Shown here: positions 1 through 8,656 of the stretch, piece after piece | Layout of the letters: every line of letters starts with the position of its first letter | Position numbering within the stretch: position 1 is the stretch's first letter | Source of the DNA: Vibrio sinaloensis | GTDB lineage: Bacteria > Pseudomonadota > Gammaproteobacteria > Enterobacterales > Vibrionaceae | Assembly: GCF_000808535.1 (NCBI RefSeq) | Contig: NZ_JWLV01000001.1 | Location: forward strand, 124,001 to 188,000 | DNA: 64,000 nucleotides | Reading direction: 5' to 3' | Program-made: the position numbers and the translations under genes | The notes under the pieces: model-generated | The model's database searches: none | Told to the model about the DNA's origin: nothing | What the model saw: the letters and a program-made list of their open reading frames with translations, nothing else

Positions 1-118
1 TGCTGCGACGGCTGAGCAAAACTTGGCAGCGACTTACTCAGTGAATGAGCATTCAAAAGCGCTCAACCTTCAAGTGCAAGAGTTCCATTTGCTCGCGAAG
101 CGTTTCGAAGAGAAGTAA
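1..118 (+). CDS. Methyl-accepting chemotaxis protein, C-terminal fragment
   Basis: The reading frame is open from the left edge to a TAA at 116-118 and gives about 38 residues rich in Ala, Gln and Asn, ending LLAKRFEEK. The pattern (AEQNLAAT, then VNEHSKALNLQ, then LAKRF) is the usual extreme C-terminus of Vibrio chemoreceptors: the last helix of the signalling domain followed by a short basic tail. The gene continues to the left of the window, so the ligand domain cannot be seen. A strong terminator follows directly. Without the conserved hairpin region in view, the family call rests on the tail alone. Confidence 0.6.
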   Translation, partial: AATAEQNLAATYSVNEHSKALNLQVQEFHLLAKRFEEK

Positions 119-130
119 ACGGTTGGCAGG

Positions 131-164
131 CTCCCTCTAATTGGTTAATTTAGAGGGAGTTTTA
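131..164 (+). terminator. Rho-independent terminator of the chemoreceptor gene
   Basis: A 10-bp perfect stem, CTCCCTCTAA (131-140) with TTAGAGGGAG (150-159), has a 9-nt loop and is followed by TTTT. It ends the upstream chemoreceptor transcript and argues against a TTG start at 141 for the next gene. Confidence 0.85.
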
Positions 165-185
165 CCTTTAAGAGCGCAAATACGA

Positions 186-1007
186 ATGCACGATCTTAAC
201 GCTTTGCATGTGTTGGTTACTCTACTTAACACACGCTCCACCCAGCGTGCGGCTAAAAAGCTTGGCCGTTCGCAATCCTACGTTTCTAAGGTGTTAGCCC
301 AACTAAGGGAAGAGCTCGATGATCCTCTGTTTGTTCGGGACTCTTCAGGGCTTATGCCTACCGATTACGCATTATCGATTGAACCAAGAATCAAAAACGC
401 CCTTGAGCAGCTTGATCTTGCATTGACTCCTGAAGAGTTCGATCCAAGTAAGTTGAGCAGAGTAACACTGCACATTGTTGAGCCTTACTTGGTCGAAATA
501 GGCAAGGATTTAATTCAGGCGATACGCGCTCAAACCAACGCTGTTATTGAGCTGCGTCAGTGGAGCGAGCATAGCGAATCACAAATTCTTGATGATCAGG
601 TCGATCTGGGTTTACATGTGCTTAATGATAAGCCGCAAAGTTTCTATCAAAAGAAAATCCACTCGGGAAGTGGCATCTTTGAGGGCAATCAAGAGGGCGA
701 GTACGTCAAATTTATCATTTCTGGTATCAATGAGCATCATGACCACTTTAAGGCGCTCGACCCTAATCTGGAAGCGAGTATCGTGGTCGACAGTGTCCAT
801 CTAATCAACCAATTGATGGACGATTGCTTCACGCTACGTTACGAGCCTTACTACGATGACAAGAATTTATCACCACTCAATTTGGATATGGCTTTGATAT
901 GCAAAGCGTCGTTAAGATCTGCGCCAAAACAACAGTGGTTGATGGATTTGATCATCCCCATTGTTGATACTCACGTTGCCGCACGGAAAAAGACAAGAAA
1001 CCAATAA
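186..1007 (+). CDS. LysR-family transcriptional regulator
   Basis: A 273-residue DNA-binding regulator. The first 60 residues hold the LysR winged helix-turn-helix: LHVLVTLLNTRSTQRAAKKL is helix 1 to the start of the recognition part, SQSYVSKVLAQLREEL is the recognition helix, and DDPLFVRDSSGLMPT is the wing signature. The rest is a periplasmic-binding-protein-like effector domain with low sequence identity to anything I recognise. The frame is open back to a TTG at 141, but that lies inside the upstream terminator, so ATG 186 is the likely start. It stands alone between two hairpins, so its target is not evident; the convergent HlyD pair is not divergently placed as a classic LysR target would be. 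Confidence 0.85.
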   Translation: MHDLNALHVLVTLLNTRSTQRAAKKLGRSQSYVSKVLAQLREELDDPLFVRDSSGLMPTDYALSIEPRIKNALEQLDLALTPEEFDPSKLSRVTLHIVEPYLVEIGKDLIQAIRAQTNAVIELRQWSEHSESQILDDQVDLGLHVLNDKPQSFYQKKIHSGSGIFEGNQEGEYVKFIISGINEHHDHFKALDPNLEASIVVDSVHLINQLMDDCFTLRYEPYYDDKNLSPLNLDMALICKASLRSAPKQQWLMDLIIPIVDTHVAARKKTRNQ

Positions 1008-1028
1008 GCACCCCGAAAGGTGCTTCTT
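1006..1028 (+). terminator. Hairpin at the end of the LysR gene
   Basis: AAGCACC (1006-1012) pairs with GGTGCTT (1019-1025) across CCGAAA. The T-tract after it is weak. It sits between convergent genes. Confidence 0.5.
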
Positions 1029-1042
1029 GAGATTTACGCTTC

Positions 1043-2074
1043 CTACAATGCCGATAGGTAGGACTTGTATGCTTTTAAGCGCACGGTTGCGGCACCAATA
1101 ATATCCATAAAGCCGAGCGCTTCATGCGGTTTTTTCGCCGATACCCATCCAGAGCCGGTCGCACCAATAGGCACGTTGTAGCCAGCAGGTTCTTCAAATT
1201 CAATCACAATCGTACGGCCGTGACTTCCTGCATTATTGCCGACATGTTGACGTACATGCTGTGAGCCATTAACCACTGATACTCTTGCTTCCCCCGTGCC
1301 TGCGGTTAAGCTGTGCACACGGCCGCGGAATATTTCCCCCGGATAGGCATCGACGTAGAACTCAGCAAACTGACCAACTTCGATATTACGGTAAGTTTGG
1401 TCGGCAATGCGCATCTCAACGAACTTCTTATTGGTGTTGTAGAGGTGCATGTTACCTAAGCGCGTACCTTCGACGATGTTAGCGATAGAGACTTGCCCAT
1501 CAAAAGGCGCTCGAATTTCACGACGTTCGTTCTGCCAATTCGCCGTTGCCATTTGCGCTTCGACACTTAGGATTTGAGCATTCACCGCAGCGATCTTTGC
1601 CTCAGTCGATTCGATGCGTGTTCTCAAGTCGTCTCGTTGTGACTCTTGTGCGAAATCGTTGAGCTTAGTCAGACGATCGAGTTGCTTTTTGTCATTGTTG
1701 ACTTGGTGCGTCAGCGCGAGAATCTCAGCTTGCGCTGCGTCTTTTTGTGCCTTTAATCCATCGAGCTGCGCTGCGGTGTCTTCAGTTCTAAGCGTGTATA
1801 TCAGATCGCCTTCTTTAACCATTTGGTTGTGCTCAACAAATACTTGTTCGACCTCTTGGCCAACCAGCGGGCTGAGTACCGCATGGGGCGCTTTCACGGT
1901 GGTGCTATCAGTTAAATCAGCAGGTGACCAAAAGCGATGAGCGGTAAACAGTGAAAATGCAATTAGGCCGCCTATACCAACGATGATGACAGCGTTCTTT
2001 AGTGTCCAACGAACGACGCCAGTTTTTACAAGCAACCAGCAGATAAATACATACGGTAACATGATCTCTTTCAT
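1043..2074 (-). CDS. HlyD/EmrA-type membrane fusion (adaptor) protein
   Basis: A 343-residue periplasmic adaptor anchored in the inner membrane. One transmembrane segment lies near residues 26-46 (AVIIVGIGGLIAFSLF). A first lipoyl half follows (VLSPLVGQEVEQVFVEHNQMVKEGD), then a long coiled-coil hairpin of about 90 residues (KAQKDAAQAEILALTHQ and following), a second lipoyl half (IRAPFDGQVSIANIVEGTRL) and a beta-barrel domain. Such adaptors join an inner-membrane pump to an outer-membrane channel. It starts three bases after the stop of the gene before it, with GAGGAA as ribosome site, so the two are co-translated. No pump or TolC-like gene is adjacent. The layout resembles the E. coli yiaW-yiaV pair, though the partner here is not clearly YiaW. 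Confidence 0.85.
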   Translation of the reverse strand: MKEIMLPYVFICWLLVKTGVVRWTLKNAVIIVGIGGLIAFSLFTAHRFWSPADLTDSTTVKAPHAVLSPLVGQEVEQVFVEHNQMVKEGDLIYTLRTEDTAAQLDGLKAQKDAAQAEILALTHQVNNDKKQLDRLTKLNDFAQESQRDDLRTRIESTEAKIAAVNAQILSVEAQMATANWQNERREIRAPFDGQVSIANIVEGTRLGNMHLYNTNKKFVEMRIADQTYRNIEVGQFAEFYVDAYPGEIFRGRVHSLTAGTGEARVSVVNGSQHVRQHVGNNAGSHGRTIVIEFEEPAGYNVPIGATGSGWVSAKKPHEALGFMDIIGAATVRLKAYKSYLSAL

Positions 2075-2077
2075 GAC

Positions 2078-2584
2078 TTATTCCTCTGTTGCTTTGTTTG
2101 ATTGGCGACCGTTGCGGATTATGTTCGACAGTTCGGCGGCGAGTACATCCCAACGAGCGAATGCAATGATGATGGCGAGTACCCACCATGTTTTATCAAT
2201 AAACAAGCCACATAGAGAAAGTGCGAATACGATTTGAGTGTGCGCGCTCGACATTTTTGCAGCGCGATGGACCGCGACTTCATGCAATTGCCACATCAAA
2301 TAAACCACGTAGACGAGAATGGCGACGGTGACAAAAAATATGAACCCCATAAACACTTCTGAATCGAGCAACGTCAGAATCGCGGGGTAGCCGTTTGAAA
2401 AGTACTCCTCTGGTAACTCTTTACCATGAATCGTGCCCAGTTTTGATAACAGTACAGAGGCACTCAAAAGAATGGCAATGGCGCCGATGAGCTTGATTGA
2501 ATAAGAGAAAACGGTTTTGGCTATCCTTGTCAGTTTACTATCTATTCCATTAGAGCGTAGGGTCTTAGAAGGTGTGGATGACAT
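2078..2584 (-). CDS. Small inner-membrane protein paired with the HlyD-type adaptor
   Basis: A 168-residue protein with three or four predicted membrane segments, around residues 33-50 (LIGAIAILLSASVLLSKL), 78-98 (MGFIFFVTVAILVYVVYLMW), and a pair near 118-146 (IVFALSLCGLFIDKTWWVLAIII). The N-terminus is short and basic and the tail is charged and cytosolic. I do not recognise a characterised family. It is the first gene of a two-gene unit with the HlyD adaptor and probably acts with it, perhaps as the inner-membrane part of a small export or envelope system. Function is inferred only from the pairing. Confidence 0.6.
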   Translation of the reverse strand: MSSTPSKTLRSNGIDSKLTRIAKTVFSYSIKLIGAIAILLSASVLLSKLGTIHGKELPEEYFSNGYPAILTLLDSEVFMGFIFFVTVAILVYVVYLMWQLHEVAVHRAAKMSSAHTQIVFALSLCGLFIDKTWWVLAIIIAFARWDVLAAELSNIIRNGRQSNKATEE

Positions 2585-2685
2585 AGTTTCGCCTTATTTA
2601 TTGCTATGCCATGAGAATAACGGATGAGCGGTGTAATTTTGGAATAATCGAAATTCCAGAGCGCAGATTATGGTTTGTGCCAAGA

Positions 2686-2719
2686 AACAAAAAGCCCCAC
2701 TCGCGTGGAGTGGGGCTTT
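2686..2719 (-). terminator. Terminator after tkt
   Basis: GCCCCACTC (2694-2702) pairs with GAGTGGGGC (2708-2716), extended by AAA/TTT. Read on the minus strand it is followed by a T-rich run (complement of 2685-2693). Confidence 0.85.
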
Positions 2720-2744
2720 ACAAGCTATATGAGCTTTGAAGCGA

Positions 2745-4736
2745 TTAAGCGAGAAGCTCTTTCGCTGTGTTCACTACGTTTTCAGTAGTGAAACCGAACA
2801 TCTTGAACAGTTCGCCTGCTGGAGCAGATTCACCGAACGTTGTCATACCGATGATCTTGCCGCCGAAGCCAACGTACTTGTACCAGAAGTCAGCAATACC
2901 CGCTTCGATAGCGATACGCGCCGTTACGTCTGATGGCAGTACTGCTTCACGGTAAGCCGCATCTTGCTTGTCGAATGCATCTGTTGATGGCATTGACACA
3001 ACGCGTACTTGTTTACCTTCAGCTGTTAGCTGTGCTGCTGCTTCTACCGCTAGCTCAACTTCAGAGCCTGTTGCGATAAGGATAAGCTCTGGCTTGCCTT
3101 CGCAATCTTTTAGGATGTACGCACCTTTAGCGATGTTTGCTAGTTGCTCTGCATCACGCTCTTGCTGCGCAAGGTTTTGACGAGAGAAGATTAGCGATGT
3201 TGGACCGTCTTTACGCTCGATAGCCAGTTTCCAAGCGACTGCAGATTCCACTTGGTCACATGGACGCCATGTGCTCATGTTTGGTGTTAGACGTAGCGAT
3301 GCCATTTGCTCTACTGGTTGGTGAGTTGGACCATCTTCGCCTAGACCGATAGAGTCATGCGTGTACACTTGGATATTCTGAACTTTCATCAGAGCAGCCA
3401 TGCGCATTGCGTTACGTGCGTATTCCATGAACATTAGGAAAGTTGCACCGTATGGTACGAAACCACCGTGTAGTGCAATACCGTTCATGATAGCTGTCAT
3501 ACCGAATTCACGTACACCGTAGTGGATGTAGTTACCCGCTGCATCTTCAGCAGAAACAGACTTAGAACCAGACCACATAGTTAGGTTAGAAGGTGCTAGG
3601 TCAGCAGAGCCGCCTAGGAATTCTGGTAGCATAGCACCGAATGCTTCTAGCGCGTTTTGAGACGCTTTACGTGATGCGATGTTTGCAGGATTTGCTTGAA
3701 GGTCAGCAATGATTGCGTTTGCTTTCTCTTCCCACTGCGCTGGTAGTTCACCGTTTACGCGGCGTTTGAACTCTGCTGCAAGCTCTGGATATGCTGCTTC
3801 ATAAGCTGCAAGTTTCTCGTTCCACGCTGCTTCCTTAGCTGCGCCTGCTTCTTTCGCGTCCCACTGCGCGTAGACATCTTGCGGAATTTCAAAAGGACCG
3901 TGCTCCCAACCTAGCTCTTTACGTGTTGCTGCGATTTCTTCAGCGCCTAGTGGTGCACCGTGACAGTCGTGTGAACCAGACTTGTTAGGTGAACCAAAAC
4001 CGATGATAGTTTTAGTACAGATTAGAGTAGGGCGAGGGTCTGCTTTAGCCGCGATGATAGCCGCGTTGATCGCTTCAGGATCGTGACCGTCTACCGCTGG
4101 GATTACATGCCAACCGTAAGCTTCAAAACGCTTAGGTGTATCGTCAGAGAACCAGCCTTCAACGTGACCATCGATAGAAATACCGTTGTCATCCCAGAAC
4201 GCGATCAGCTTACCAAGACCTAGCGTACCTGCTAGAGAGCATGCTTCGTGAGAGATACCTTCCATCAGACAGCCATCACCCATAAATGCATAAGTGAAGT
4301 GGTCAACGATGTCGTGACCAGGCTTGTTGAATTGTGCCGCTAGAGTTTTCTCAGCCAGCGCCATACCGACAGCGTTAGTGATACCTTGACCTAGTGGACC
4401 TGTAGTTGTCTCGATACCTGGTGCGTAACCGTACTCTGGGTGACCAGGAGTCTTAGAGTGTAGTTGACGGAAGTTTTTCAGATCGTCGATTGATAGCTCG
4501 TAACCAGCAAGGTGTAGCAAAGAGTAAATCAGCATAGAGCCGTGGCCGTTTGAAAGCACGAAACGGTCGCGGTCAGCCCACTCTGGGTTTGAAGGGTTGT
4601 GGTTTAGGTGAGAGCGCCAAAGAACTTCAGCGATGTCAGCCATACCCATAGGTGCACCAGGGTGACCAGAGTTAGCTTGTTGAACACCGTCCATGCTTAG
4701 AGCACGAATTGCATTTGCTAGATGTTTGCGATCCAT
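2745..4736 (-). CDS. tkt: Transketolase
   Basis: A 663-residue thiamine-diphosphate enzyme of the non-oxidative pentose phosphate pathway. It moves two-carbon units between ketoses and aldoses (for example xylulose 5-phosphate to ribose 5-phosphate). Seen in the sequence: SGHPGAPMG with His25, [11 protein letters not shown] around 63-73, the thiamine-binding GDGCLMEG at 153-160, and the central pyrimidine domain with a [20 protein letters not shown]-like stretch ([18 protein letters not shown]). Length is the family's usual one. It follows talB in the same direction with an 82-bp gap holding a hairpin, so the two are probably one operon with attenuated read-through. Codon use is strongly biased, as expected for a highly expressed gene. 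Confidence 0.97.
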   Translation of the reverse strand: MDRKHLANAIRALSMDGVQQANSGHPGAPMGMADIAEVLWRSHLNHNPSNPEWADRDRFVLSNGHGSMLIYSLLHLAGYELSIDDLKNFRQLHSKTPGHPEYGYAPGIETTTGPLGQGITNAVGMALAEKTLAAQFNKPGHDIVDHFTYAFMGDGCLMEGISHEACSLAGTLGLGKLIAFWDDNGISIDGHVEGWFSDDTPKRFEAYGWHVIPAVDGHDPEAINAAIIAAKADPRPTLICTKTIIGFGSPNKSGSHDCHGAPLGAEEIAATRKELGWEHGPFEIPQDVYAQWDAKEAGAAKEAAWNEKLAAYEAAYPELAAEFKRRVNGELPAQWEEKANAIIADLQANPANIASRKASQNALEAFGAMLPEFLGGSADLAPSNLTMWSGSKSVSAEDAAGNYIHYGVREFGMTAIMNGIALHGGFVPYGATFLMFMEYARNAMRMAALMKVQNIQVYTHDSIGLGEDGPTHQPVEQMASLRLTPNMSTWRPCDQVESAVAWKLAIERKDGPTSLIFSRQNLAQQERDAEQLANIAKGAYILKDCEGKPELILIATGSEVELAVEAAAQLTAEGKQVRVVSMPSTDAFDKQDAAYREAVLPSDVTARIAIEAGIADFWYKYVGFGGKIIGMTTFGESAPAGELFKMFGFTTENVVNTAKELLA

Positions 4737-4781
4737 AATAAATACCGATTATTAGATTGTTTCTTAGAAAGGATGTTAAGA

Positions 4782-4801
4782 GGGGAACGCAAACGTTCCC
4801 C
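4782..4801 (-). terminator. Intercistronic hairpin between talB and tkt
   Basis: GGGGAACG (4782-4789) and CGTTCCCC (4794-4801) form a perfect 8-bp stem with a 4-nt loop. On the minus strand only a weak T-run follows (TCTTAAC), so it is better read as a partial terminator or an mRNA-stabilising hairpin inside a talB-tkt operon. Confidence 0.6.
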
Positions 4802-4818
4802 TTTTTAAATTCTGCTGA

Positions 4819-5769
4819 TTAAAGTTTTGCTTCAATCATTGCTTCAAGTTTGCCTTGGTCAACTGCGAAGTTGCGGATACCTTCTGCAAGCTTCTCAACC
4901 GCCATTGGGTCTTGGTTGTGATCCCATAGGAACTCAGCGTGAGTCATTGGTGCTGGACGCTCTGCCGCACCTTTAGAGTCAACTAGCTTCTCTACGACTT
5001 CACCTTCAGCAGCTTCTAGCTCAGCAAGAAGTGCAGGCGCGATAGTGAGACGGTCACAACCAGCTAGCTCTAGGATTTCGCCGATGTTACGGAAGCTTGC
5101 GCCCATAACGACAGTGTTGTAGCCGTACTCTTTGTAGTAGTTGTAGATCTTAGTTACAGATAGAACACCTGGATCTTCTTGAGCTTCGAAGTCACGGCCT
5201 TCTTTCGCCTTGTACCAGTCCATGATACGACCAACGAATGGTGAGATTAGGAATACGCCAGCTTCAGCACAAGCACGAGCCTGAGCGAAAGAGAAGAGTA
5301 GAGTAAGGTTACAGTTGATGCCTTCTTTCTCTAGGATTTCTGCTGCGCGGATACCTTCCCAAGTAGAAGCCAGTTTGATCAGGATGCGATCGTTAGTGAT
5401 GCCCGCATCGTTGTACATTTTCACTAGTTGACGTGCTTTCGCTACGCTGCCTTCCATATCGTAAGATAGACGAGCGTCTACTTCAGTAGAGATACGGCCT
5501 GGGATAGTTTTTAGGATTTCTTTACCGATGTTTACCGCTAGCATGTCACAAGTGTCTTGTACTTGTTGCGCTTTATCAGAGCTTTGAGCTTTAGCGTATT
5601 CGATTGAAGCATCGATTAGAGGAGCATACTCTGCGATTTGAGCTGCTTTTAGAATCAGAGAAGGGTTAGTTGTTGCATCTTCTGGTTGGTACTTTTTGAT
5701 TGCGTCAATTTCACCAGTGTCTGCTACTACAGTCGTTAGTTTACGAAGTTGCTCTAATTTGTTGCTCAT
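4819..5769 (-). CDS. talB: Transaldolase
   Basis: A 316-residue class I aldolase-type enzyme that transfers a dihydroxyacetone unit from sedoheptulose 7-phosphate to glyceraldehyde 3-phosphate. The Schiff-base lysine is Lys132 in RILIKLAST, at the same position as in E. coli TalB. Other marks are [10 protein letters not shown] near 31-40 and [15 protein letters not shown] 5769 is chosen because AGGA lies 8 bases before it; the upstream in-frame ATG at 5778 sits directly against that AGG. It is the first gene of the talB-tkt unit. A 9-bp inverted repeat lies in its leader and a 12-bp inverted repeat farther upstream, before the divergent SorC gene, suggesting that SorC controls it. Confidence 0.96.
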   Translation of the reverse strand: MSNKLEQLRKLTTVVADTGEIDAIKKYQPEDATTNPSLILKAAQIAEYAPLIDASIEYAKAQSSDKAQQVQDTCDMLAVNIGKEILKTIPGRISTEVDARLSYDMEGSVAKARQLVKMYNDAGITNDRILIKLASTWEGIRAAEILEKEGINCNLTLLFSFAQARACAEAGVFLISPFVGRIMDWYKAKEGRDFEAQEDPGVLSVTKIYNYYKEYGYNTVVMGASFRNIGEILELAGCDRLTIAPALLAELEAAEGEVVEKLVDSKGAAERPAPMTHAEFLWDHNQDPMAVEKLAEGIRNFAVDQGKLEAMIEAKL

Positions 5770-5794
5770 TCCGATCATCCTATTTCATGGGTCT

Positions 5795-5816
5795 CATATA
5801 TAGATGGCTATATATG
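5795..5816 (-). promoter_or_regulatory. Palindrome in the talB leader
   Basis: CATATATAG (5795-5803) and CTATATATG (5808-5816) form a perfect 9-bp inverted repeat with a 4-base gap, 25 bases before the talB start codon. It could be an operator or a weak RNA hairpin in the leader. Confidence 0.5.
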
Positions 5817-6145
5817 GAGAGTGCATTTGCAAGCGAGTTAACCAATAGTATTGAACAAAAACCACCAGTTAACTTTAAACTTTTTCGCGTCAGAACAATT
5901 GTTGTGAACATTTGCTCTGTGCTTGAGTAAATGATGGGTTCATAATTATCTTAACCACGCAGAAAGTCAATCATCTAAACAGGGTTAAAGTGACATCCAT
6001 CAACTATTTTTTGCATTCGTTGATGCGCAAAATCGTGATAAACGTTTGCCCTTTATTTCCAGGGCTTGTGCGAGAAATGACGTGCCCATTTTGTGAGCTG
6101 AGAATATGTCACGTAGATGAGCAAATGTTGGCATTTTGATTGCTT

Positions 6146-6178
6146 ATGACATATGCTACAGCACTGAGCATATGTCAT
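6146..6178. promoter_or_regulatory. Candidate SorC-family operator
   Basis: ATGACATATGCT (6146-6157) and AGCATATGTCAT (6167-6178) form a perfect 12-bp inverted repeat with a 9-bp spacer, ending 28 bp before the SorC start. SorC/CggR-type regulators bind long imperfect palindromes, so autoregulation plus control of talB-tkt is the simplest reading. Confidence 0.55.
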
Positions 6179-6206
6179 GTAAAAATTGCGCTTTGGAATC
6201 GAATCT

Positions 6207-7187
6207 ATGAGTAAATCTGCCAACGAGTTGACTGACGACAACACAGACCTACTAACGGAAATCTCCGTTGCCTACTATCAAGATGGGGCAACGCAAGAGG
6301 AAATATCGAAAAAATTCTCAGTTTCCCGAGCCAAAGTCGGCCGGATGCTTAAGCAAGCACGCGATGAAGGCATTGTCGAGATCACCGTAAAATACCACCC
6401 AGTATTTAGCGCCAAAATTGAACAACGACTTATTGAACGCTTTGGTGTGAGGCGGGCGCTGATTGCTTTAGACCAACCTGTCGAAGATCAACAGCGCCAA
6501 CAAGTGGCTGGCTTGGTTTCGAAATACATGGCGAGCTCAATACAAAATGGGGCGGTAGTCACCGTTGGACAAGGAAGAAACGTGTCAGCGGTGGCGCATC
6601 ATGTTGGGGTTATTCCGCAACGCGATGTTAAGTTTGTTTGTGGGATTGGGGGGATTCACCCAAGAGGCGGTATGTTCAACGCAGACCACATTTGTCGCCA
6701 ATTTGCCAAAAGCTATGGAGGGTCATCAGAAACGCTTTATGCACCGGCTTACGCTGAAAATCGGGAGCAAAAAATGGCATTCATGCAAAATGCAACAGTA
6801 AAGCAGACTCTCGATCTTGCACGAAAGGCTGACGTGGCGCTTGTCGGCATTGGGGATATGAGCGAAAACAGCTACATGGTAGACCTAGGTTGGTTTACCG
6901 CTGATGAGGTCGTTCAGTCACGGATGCAACAAGGTGTTGTTGGTGATTTTGCCGGTTATGACTTTTTCGATATTCACGGACAATCTGCAAGAACAGTGAT
7001 GAGCGACCGCGTAATCGGCTTGAGTATTGATGAATTTCGACCGATCTCTGAAGTGATCGCCATCGCAGCGGAAAACAGTAAACCGCTCGCCCTGCTTGGC
7101 GCACTTAGAACGGGCGTGATTGATGTCATTGCCACAAGTGTAAGCAACGCATTGACAGTGCTCAACCTTGATGAACAGATGAAGTAG
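6207..7187 (+). CDS. SorC/DeoR-family sugar-responsive transcriptional regulator
   Basis: A 326-residue regulator. Residues about 15-55 form an HTH (ISVAYYQDGATQEEISKKFS, then VSRAKVGRMLKQARDEGIV). The remainder is the SorC sugar-phosphate-binding domain: VTVGQGRNVSAVAHHVG, VALVGIGDM and the C-terminal SKPLALLGALRTGVIDVIAT. Members sense phosphorylated sugars. A TTG at 6186 extends the frame by seven residues, but ATG 6207 has a GGA-rich upstream sequence and gives a more usual N-terminus. It is divergent from talB-tkt across a perfect inverted repeat, so a pentose or sedoheptulose phosphate is a reasonable guess for its effector. A strong terminator follows. Confidence 0.88.
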   Translation: MSKSANELTDDNTDLLTEISVAYYQDGATQEEISKKFSVSRAKVGRMLKQARDEGIVEITVKYHPVFSAKIEQRLIERFGVRRALIALDQPVEDQQRQQVAGLVSKYMASSIQNGAVVTVGQGRNVSAVAHHVGVIPQRDVKFVCGIGGIHPRGGMFNADHICRQFAKSYGGSSETLYAPAYAENREQKMAFMQNATVKQTLDLARKADVALVGIGDMSENSYMVDLGWFTADEVVQSRMQQGVVGDFAGYDFFDIHGQSARTVMSDRVIGLSIDEFRPISEVIAIAAENSKPLALLGALRTGVIDVIATSVSNALTVLNLDEQMK

Positions 7188-7220
7188 AGTGTAATTCAAT
7201 ACATTGCTCTGCAACTTGTG

Positions 7221-7264
7221 AAATAGGGATGCTAAAGACATTAAATCACTCGCATCCCTATTTT
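7221..7264 (+). terminator. Terminator of the SorC gene
   Basis: AAATAGGGATGC (7221-7232) and GCATCCCTATTT (7252-7263) are perfect complements with a 19-nt loop, followed by TTG. Confidence 0.75.
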
Positions 7265-7326
7265 GTTCAGACGCAAAAATAAATCTTCCTTGATTAATTG
7301 GTAATCAGATTAACAAGGAGAATACA

Positions 7327-8619
7327 ATGAAAAAGACAATCGCTGCTGCCGCCTTGGCAAGTGTGATGAGCTTATCAGCTTACGCACAAGATAAAGTTGT
7401 CGCGGGCTACTTTGCTGATTGGCAATACAGTAACCCCGATAATCCTTACCAAGTCAAAGATATCCCCGCAGATAACCTTACCCATGTCATTTACGCATTT
7501 CTGAGTATGTGTGGTCCTCACACTGGCGCGAGTGAAGCGATTCAAAAACAAGTCGAAGAACACTGTAAAGGCAAAGCACCATTTACCGCGATTGTTGTCG
7601 ATCAACAGGCCGCGTTAAAAGAAGACTTTGGTGCGGTGTCAGTAGAGGTTGACTACAAGGGCCACTTCGCCCAGCTCGCGCAATTAAAACAAACTCATCC
7701 AGATCTGGTAATTTTGCCTTCATTCGGTGGTTGGACAATGTCAGAACCGTTCCATGCCATGGCAAAAGATCCGAAAGCGATCGAACACTTTTCAAAAACT
7801 GCGGTCGAGCTTATTGCAAAGTATGACTTTTTTGACGGAATAGACTTGGATTGGGAATACCCTGGCGGCGGTGGTCTTACAACCTCACCGTGGAATCCGG
7901 CAACCAAGTTATCTGACGAGCAAAAAGCCAGTGAAAGAGAGGCGTTTAACCATCTTGTCAAAGCTTTGCGTGGTGAGTTAGACAAACTCGCGAGCCAAAC
8001 CAAGCGCGAATATGAGCTCTCAACCGCTGTGGGCGTTGGCGCTAAAGCGCAACAAATTGATTGGAAAGCCGCGAGCCCGTATTTGACCAATATGTTTGCC
8101 ATGACTTACGACTTCCTAGGTGGTTGGGGGCAGCAAACTGGCCACACGACCAATCTTCACGCCACTGAACGCAGTTGGTGGGGAATGGGCGCCGATGTTT
8201 TCATCAATCAAATGATTGAGCAGGGCATACCGAGTGAGAAACTGGTTATTGGCGCGGCTTTCTACGGTAGAGGCTGGCAAGGCACTCAAGCGTACAATGG
8301 TGAGTTGCCAAATGGAGAACTTGTTTCAGATAGCGGTGCGCAGTTCGGCACTGGAGAAAACGGCTACTTTATGTTTTGGGATCTGGTGAACAATTATGGT
8401 GCGAAGCAGGGCTACCAATACAAATACGATGAGCAAGCGCAAGCGCCGTATCTGTGGAATCCAGAAAAGAAAGTGTTTATTTCATTTGAAGACCAGCGCT
8501 CTATCAAGGCCAAAGCGAAGTGGGCGAAAGAGTCTAAACTAGGCGGTATATTTACTTGGGAGCTGTCTGGAGACCCTAGTGGTACCTTGGTCGAAGTGAT
8601 GAACAAAGAAATTCAGTAG
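7327..8619 (+). CDS. Secreted glycoside hydrolase family 18 chitinase
   Basis: A 430-residue protein with a signal peptide (KKTIAAAALASVMSLSAYA, cleavage near residue 20) and a single GH18 barrel. The catalytic motif DGIDLDWEYP occupies 170-179 with Glu177 as acid/base. Earlier strands are seen in VVAGYFADWQYS and VILPSFGGWTMS, later ones in FAMTYDFLGGWG and LVIGAAFYGRGW. No chitin-binding module is attached, so it may act on soluble oligomers or in the periplasm. AAGGAGAATACA gives an excellent ribosome site for ATG 7327. It is monocistronic, between two terminators. Chitin hydrolysis is a core Vibrio trait; the exact substrate length preference cannot be read from the sequence. Confidence 0.93.
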   Translation: MKKTIAAAALASVMSLSAYAQDKVVAGYFADWQYSNPDNPYQVKDIPADNLTHVIYAFLSMCGPHTGASEAIQKQVEEHCKGKAPFTAIVVDQQAALKEDFGAVSVEVDYKGHFAQLAQLKQTHPDLVILPSFGGWTMSEPFHAMAKDPKAIEHFSKTAVELIAKYDFFDGIDLDWEYPGGGGLTTSPWNPATKLSDEQKASEREAFNHLVKALRGELDKLASQTKREYELSTAVGVGAKAQQIDWKAASPYLTNMFAMTYDFLGGWGQQTGHTTNLHATERSWWGMGADVFINQMIEQGIPSEKLVIGAAFYGRGWQGTQAYNGELPNGELVSDSGAQFGTGENGYFMFWDLVNNYGAKQGYQYKYDEQAQAPYLWNPEKKVFISFEDQRSIKAKAKWAKESKLGGIFTWELSGDPSGTLVEVMNKEIQ

Positions 8620-8625
8620 AAACAC

Positions 8626-8653
8626 AAGCCCCAGCGAAATGCTGGGGCTTATT
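8626..8653. terminator. Bidirectional terminator, chitinase / sseA
   Basis: AAGCCCCAGC (8626-8635) and GCTGGGGCTT (8641-8650), loop GAAAT, followed by ATTCTTTT. It lies between convergent genes. Confidence 0.85.
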
Positions 8654-8656
8654 CTT

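Larger units (their letters stand above)
5770..6206. promoter_or_regulatory. talB / SorC divergent intergenic region
   Basis: 437 bp without a credible gene. It must hold the promoters of talB-tkt (leftward) and the SorC gene (rightward). Two inverted repeats are listed separately. A partial copy of the operator half (AATATGTCACGT) lies at 6103-6114, with 10 of 12 bases like CATATGTCATGT at 6169-6180. Between 5830 and 6060 I see only AT-rich sequence and no clear structure. Confidence 0.6.

Noticed and set aside
141-185. TTG start for the LysR gene at 141
   Set aside because: It lies inside the terminator hairpin of the upstream gene; ATG 186 gives the normal LysR N-terminus.
5700-5930. 76-codon frame on the plus strand over the talB start
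   Set aside because: It is antisense to talB at one end and has no ribosome site or family resemblance.
6093-6113. CRP site TGTGA...TCACG before the SorC gene
   Set aside because: The spacer between the half-sites is far longer than the six bases CRP needs.
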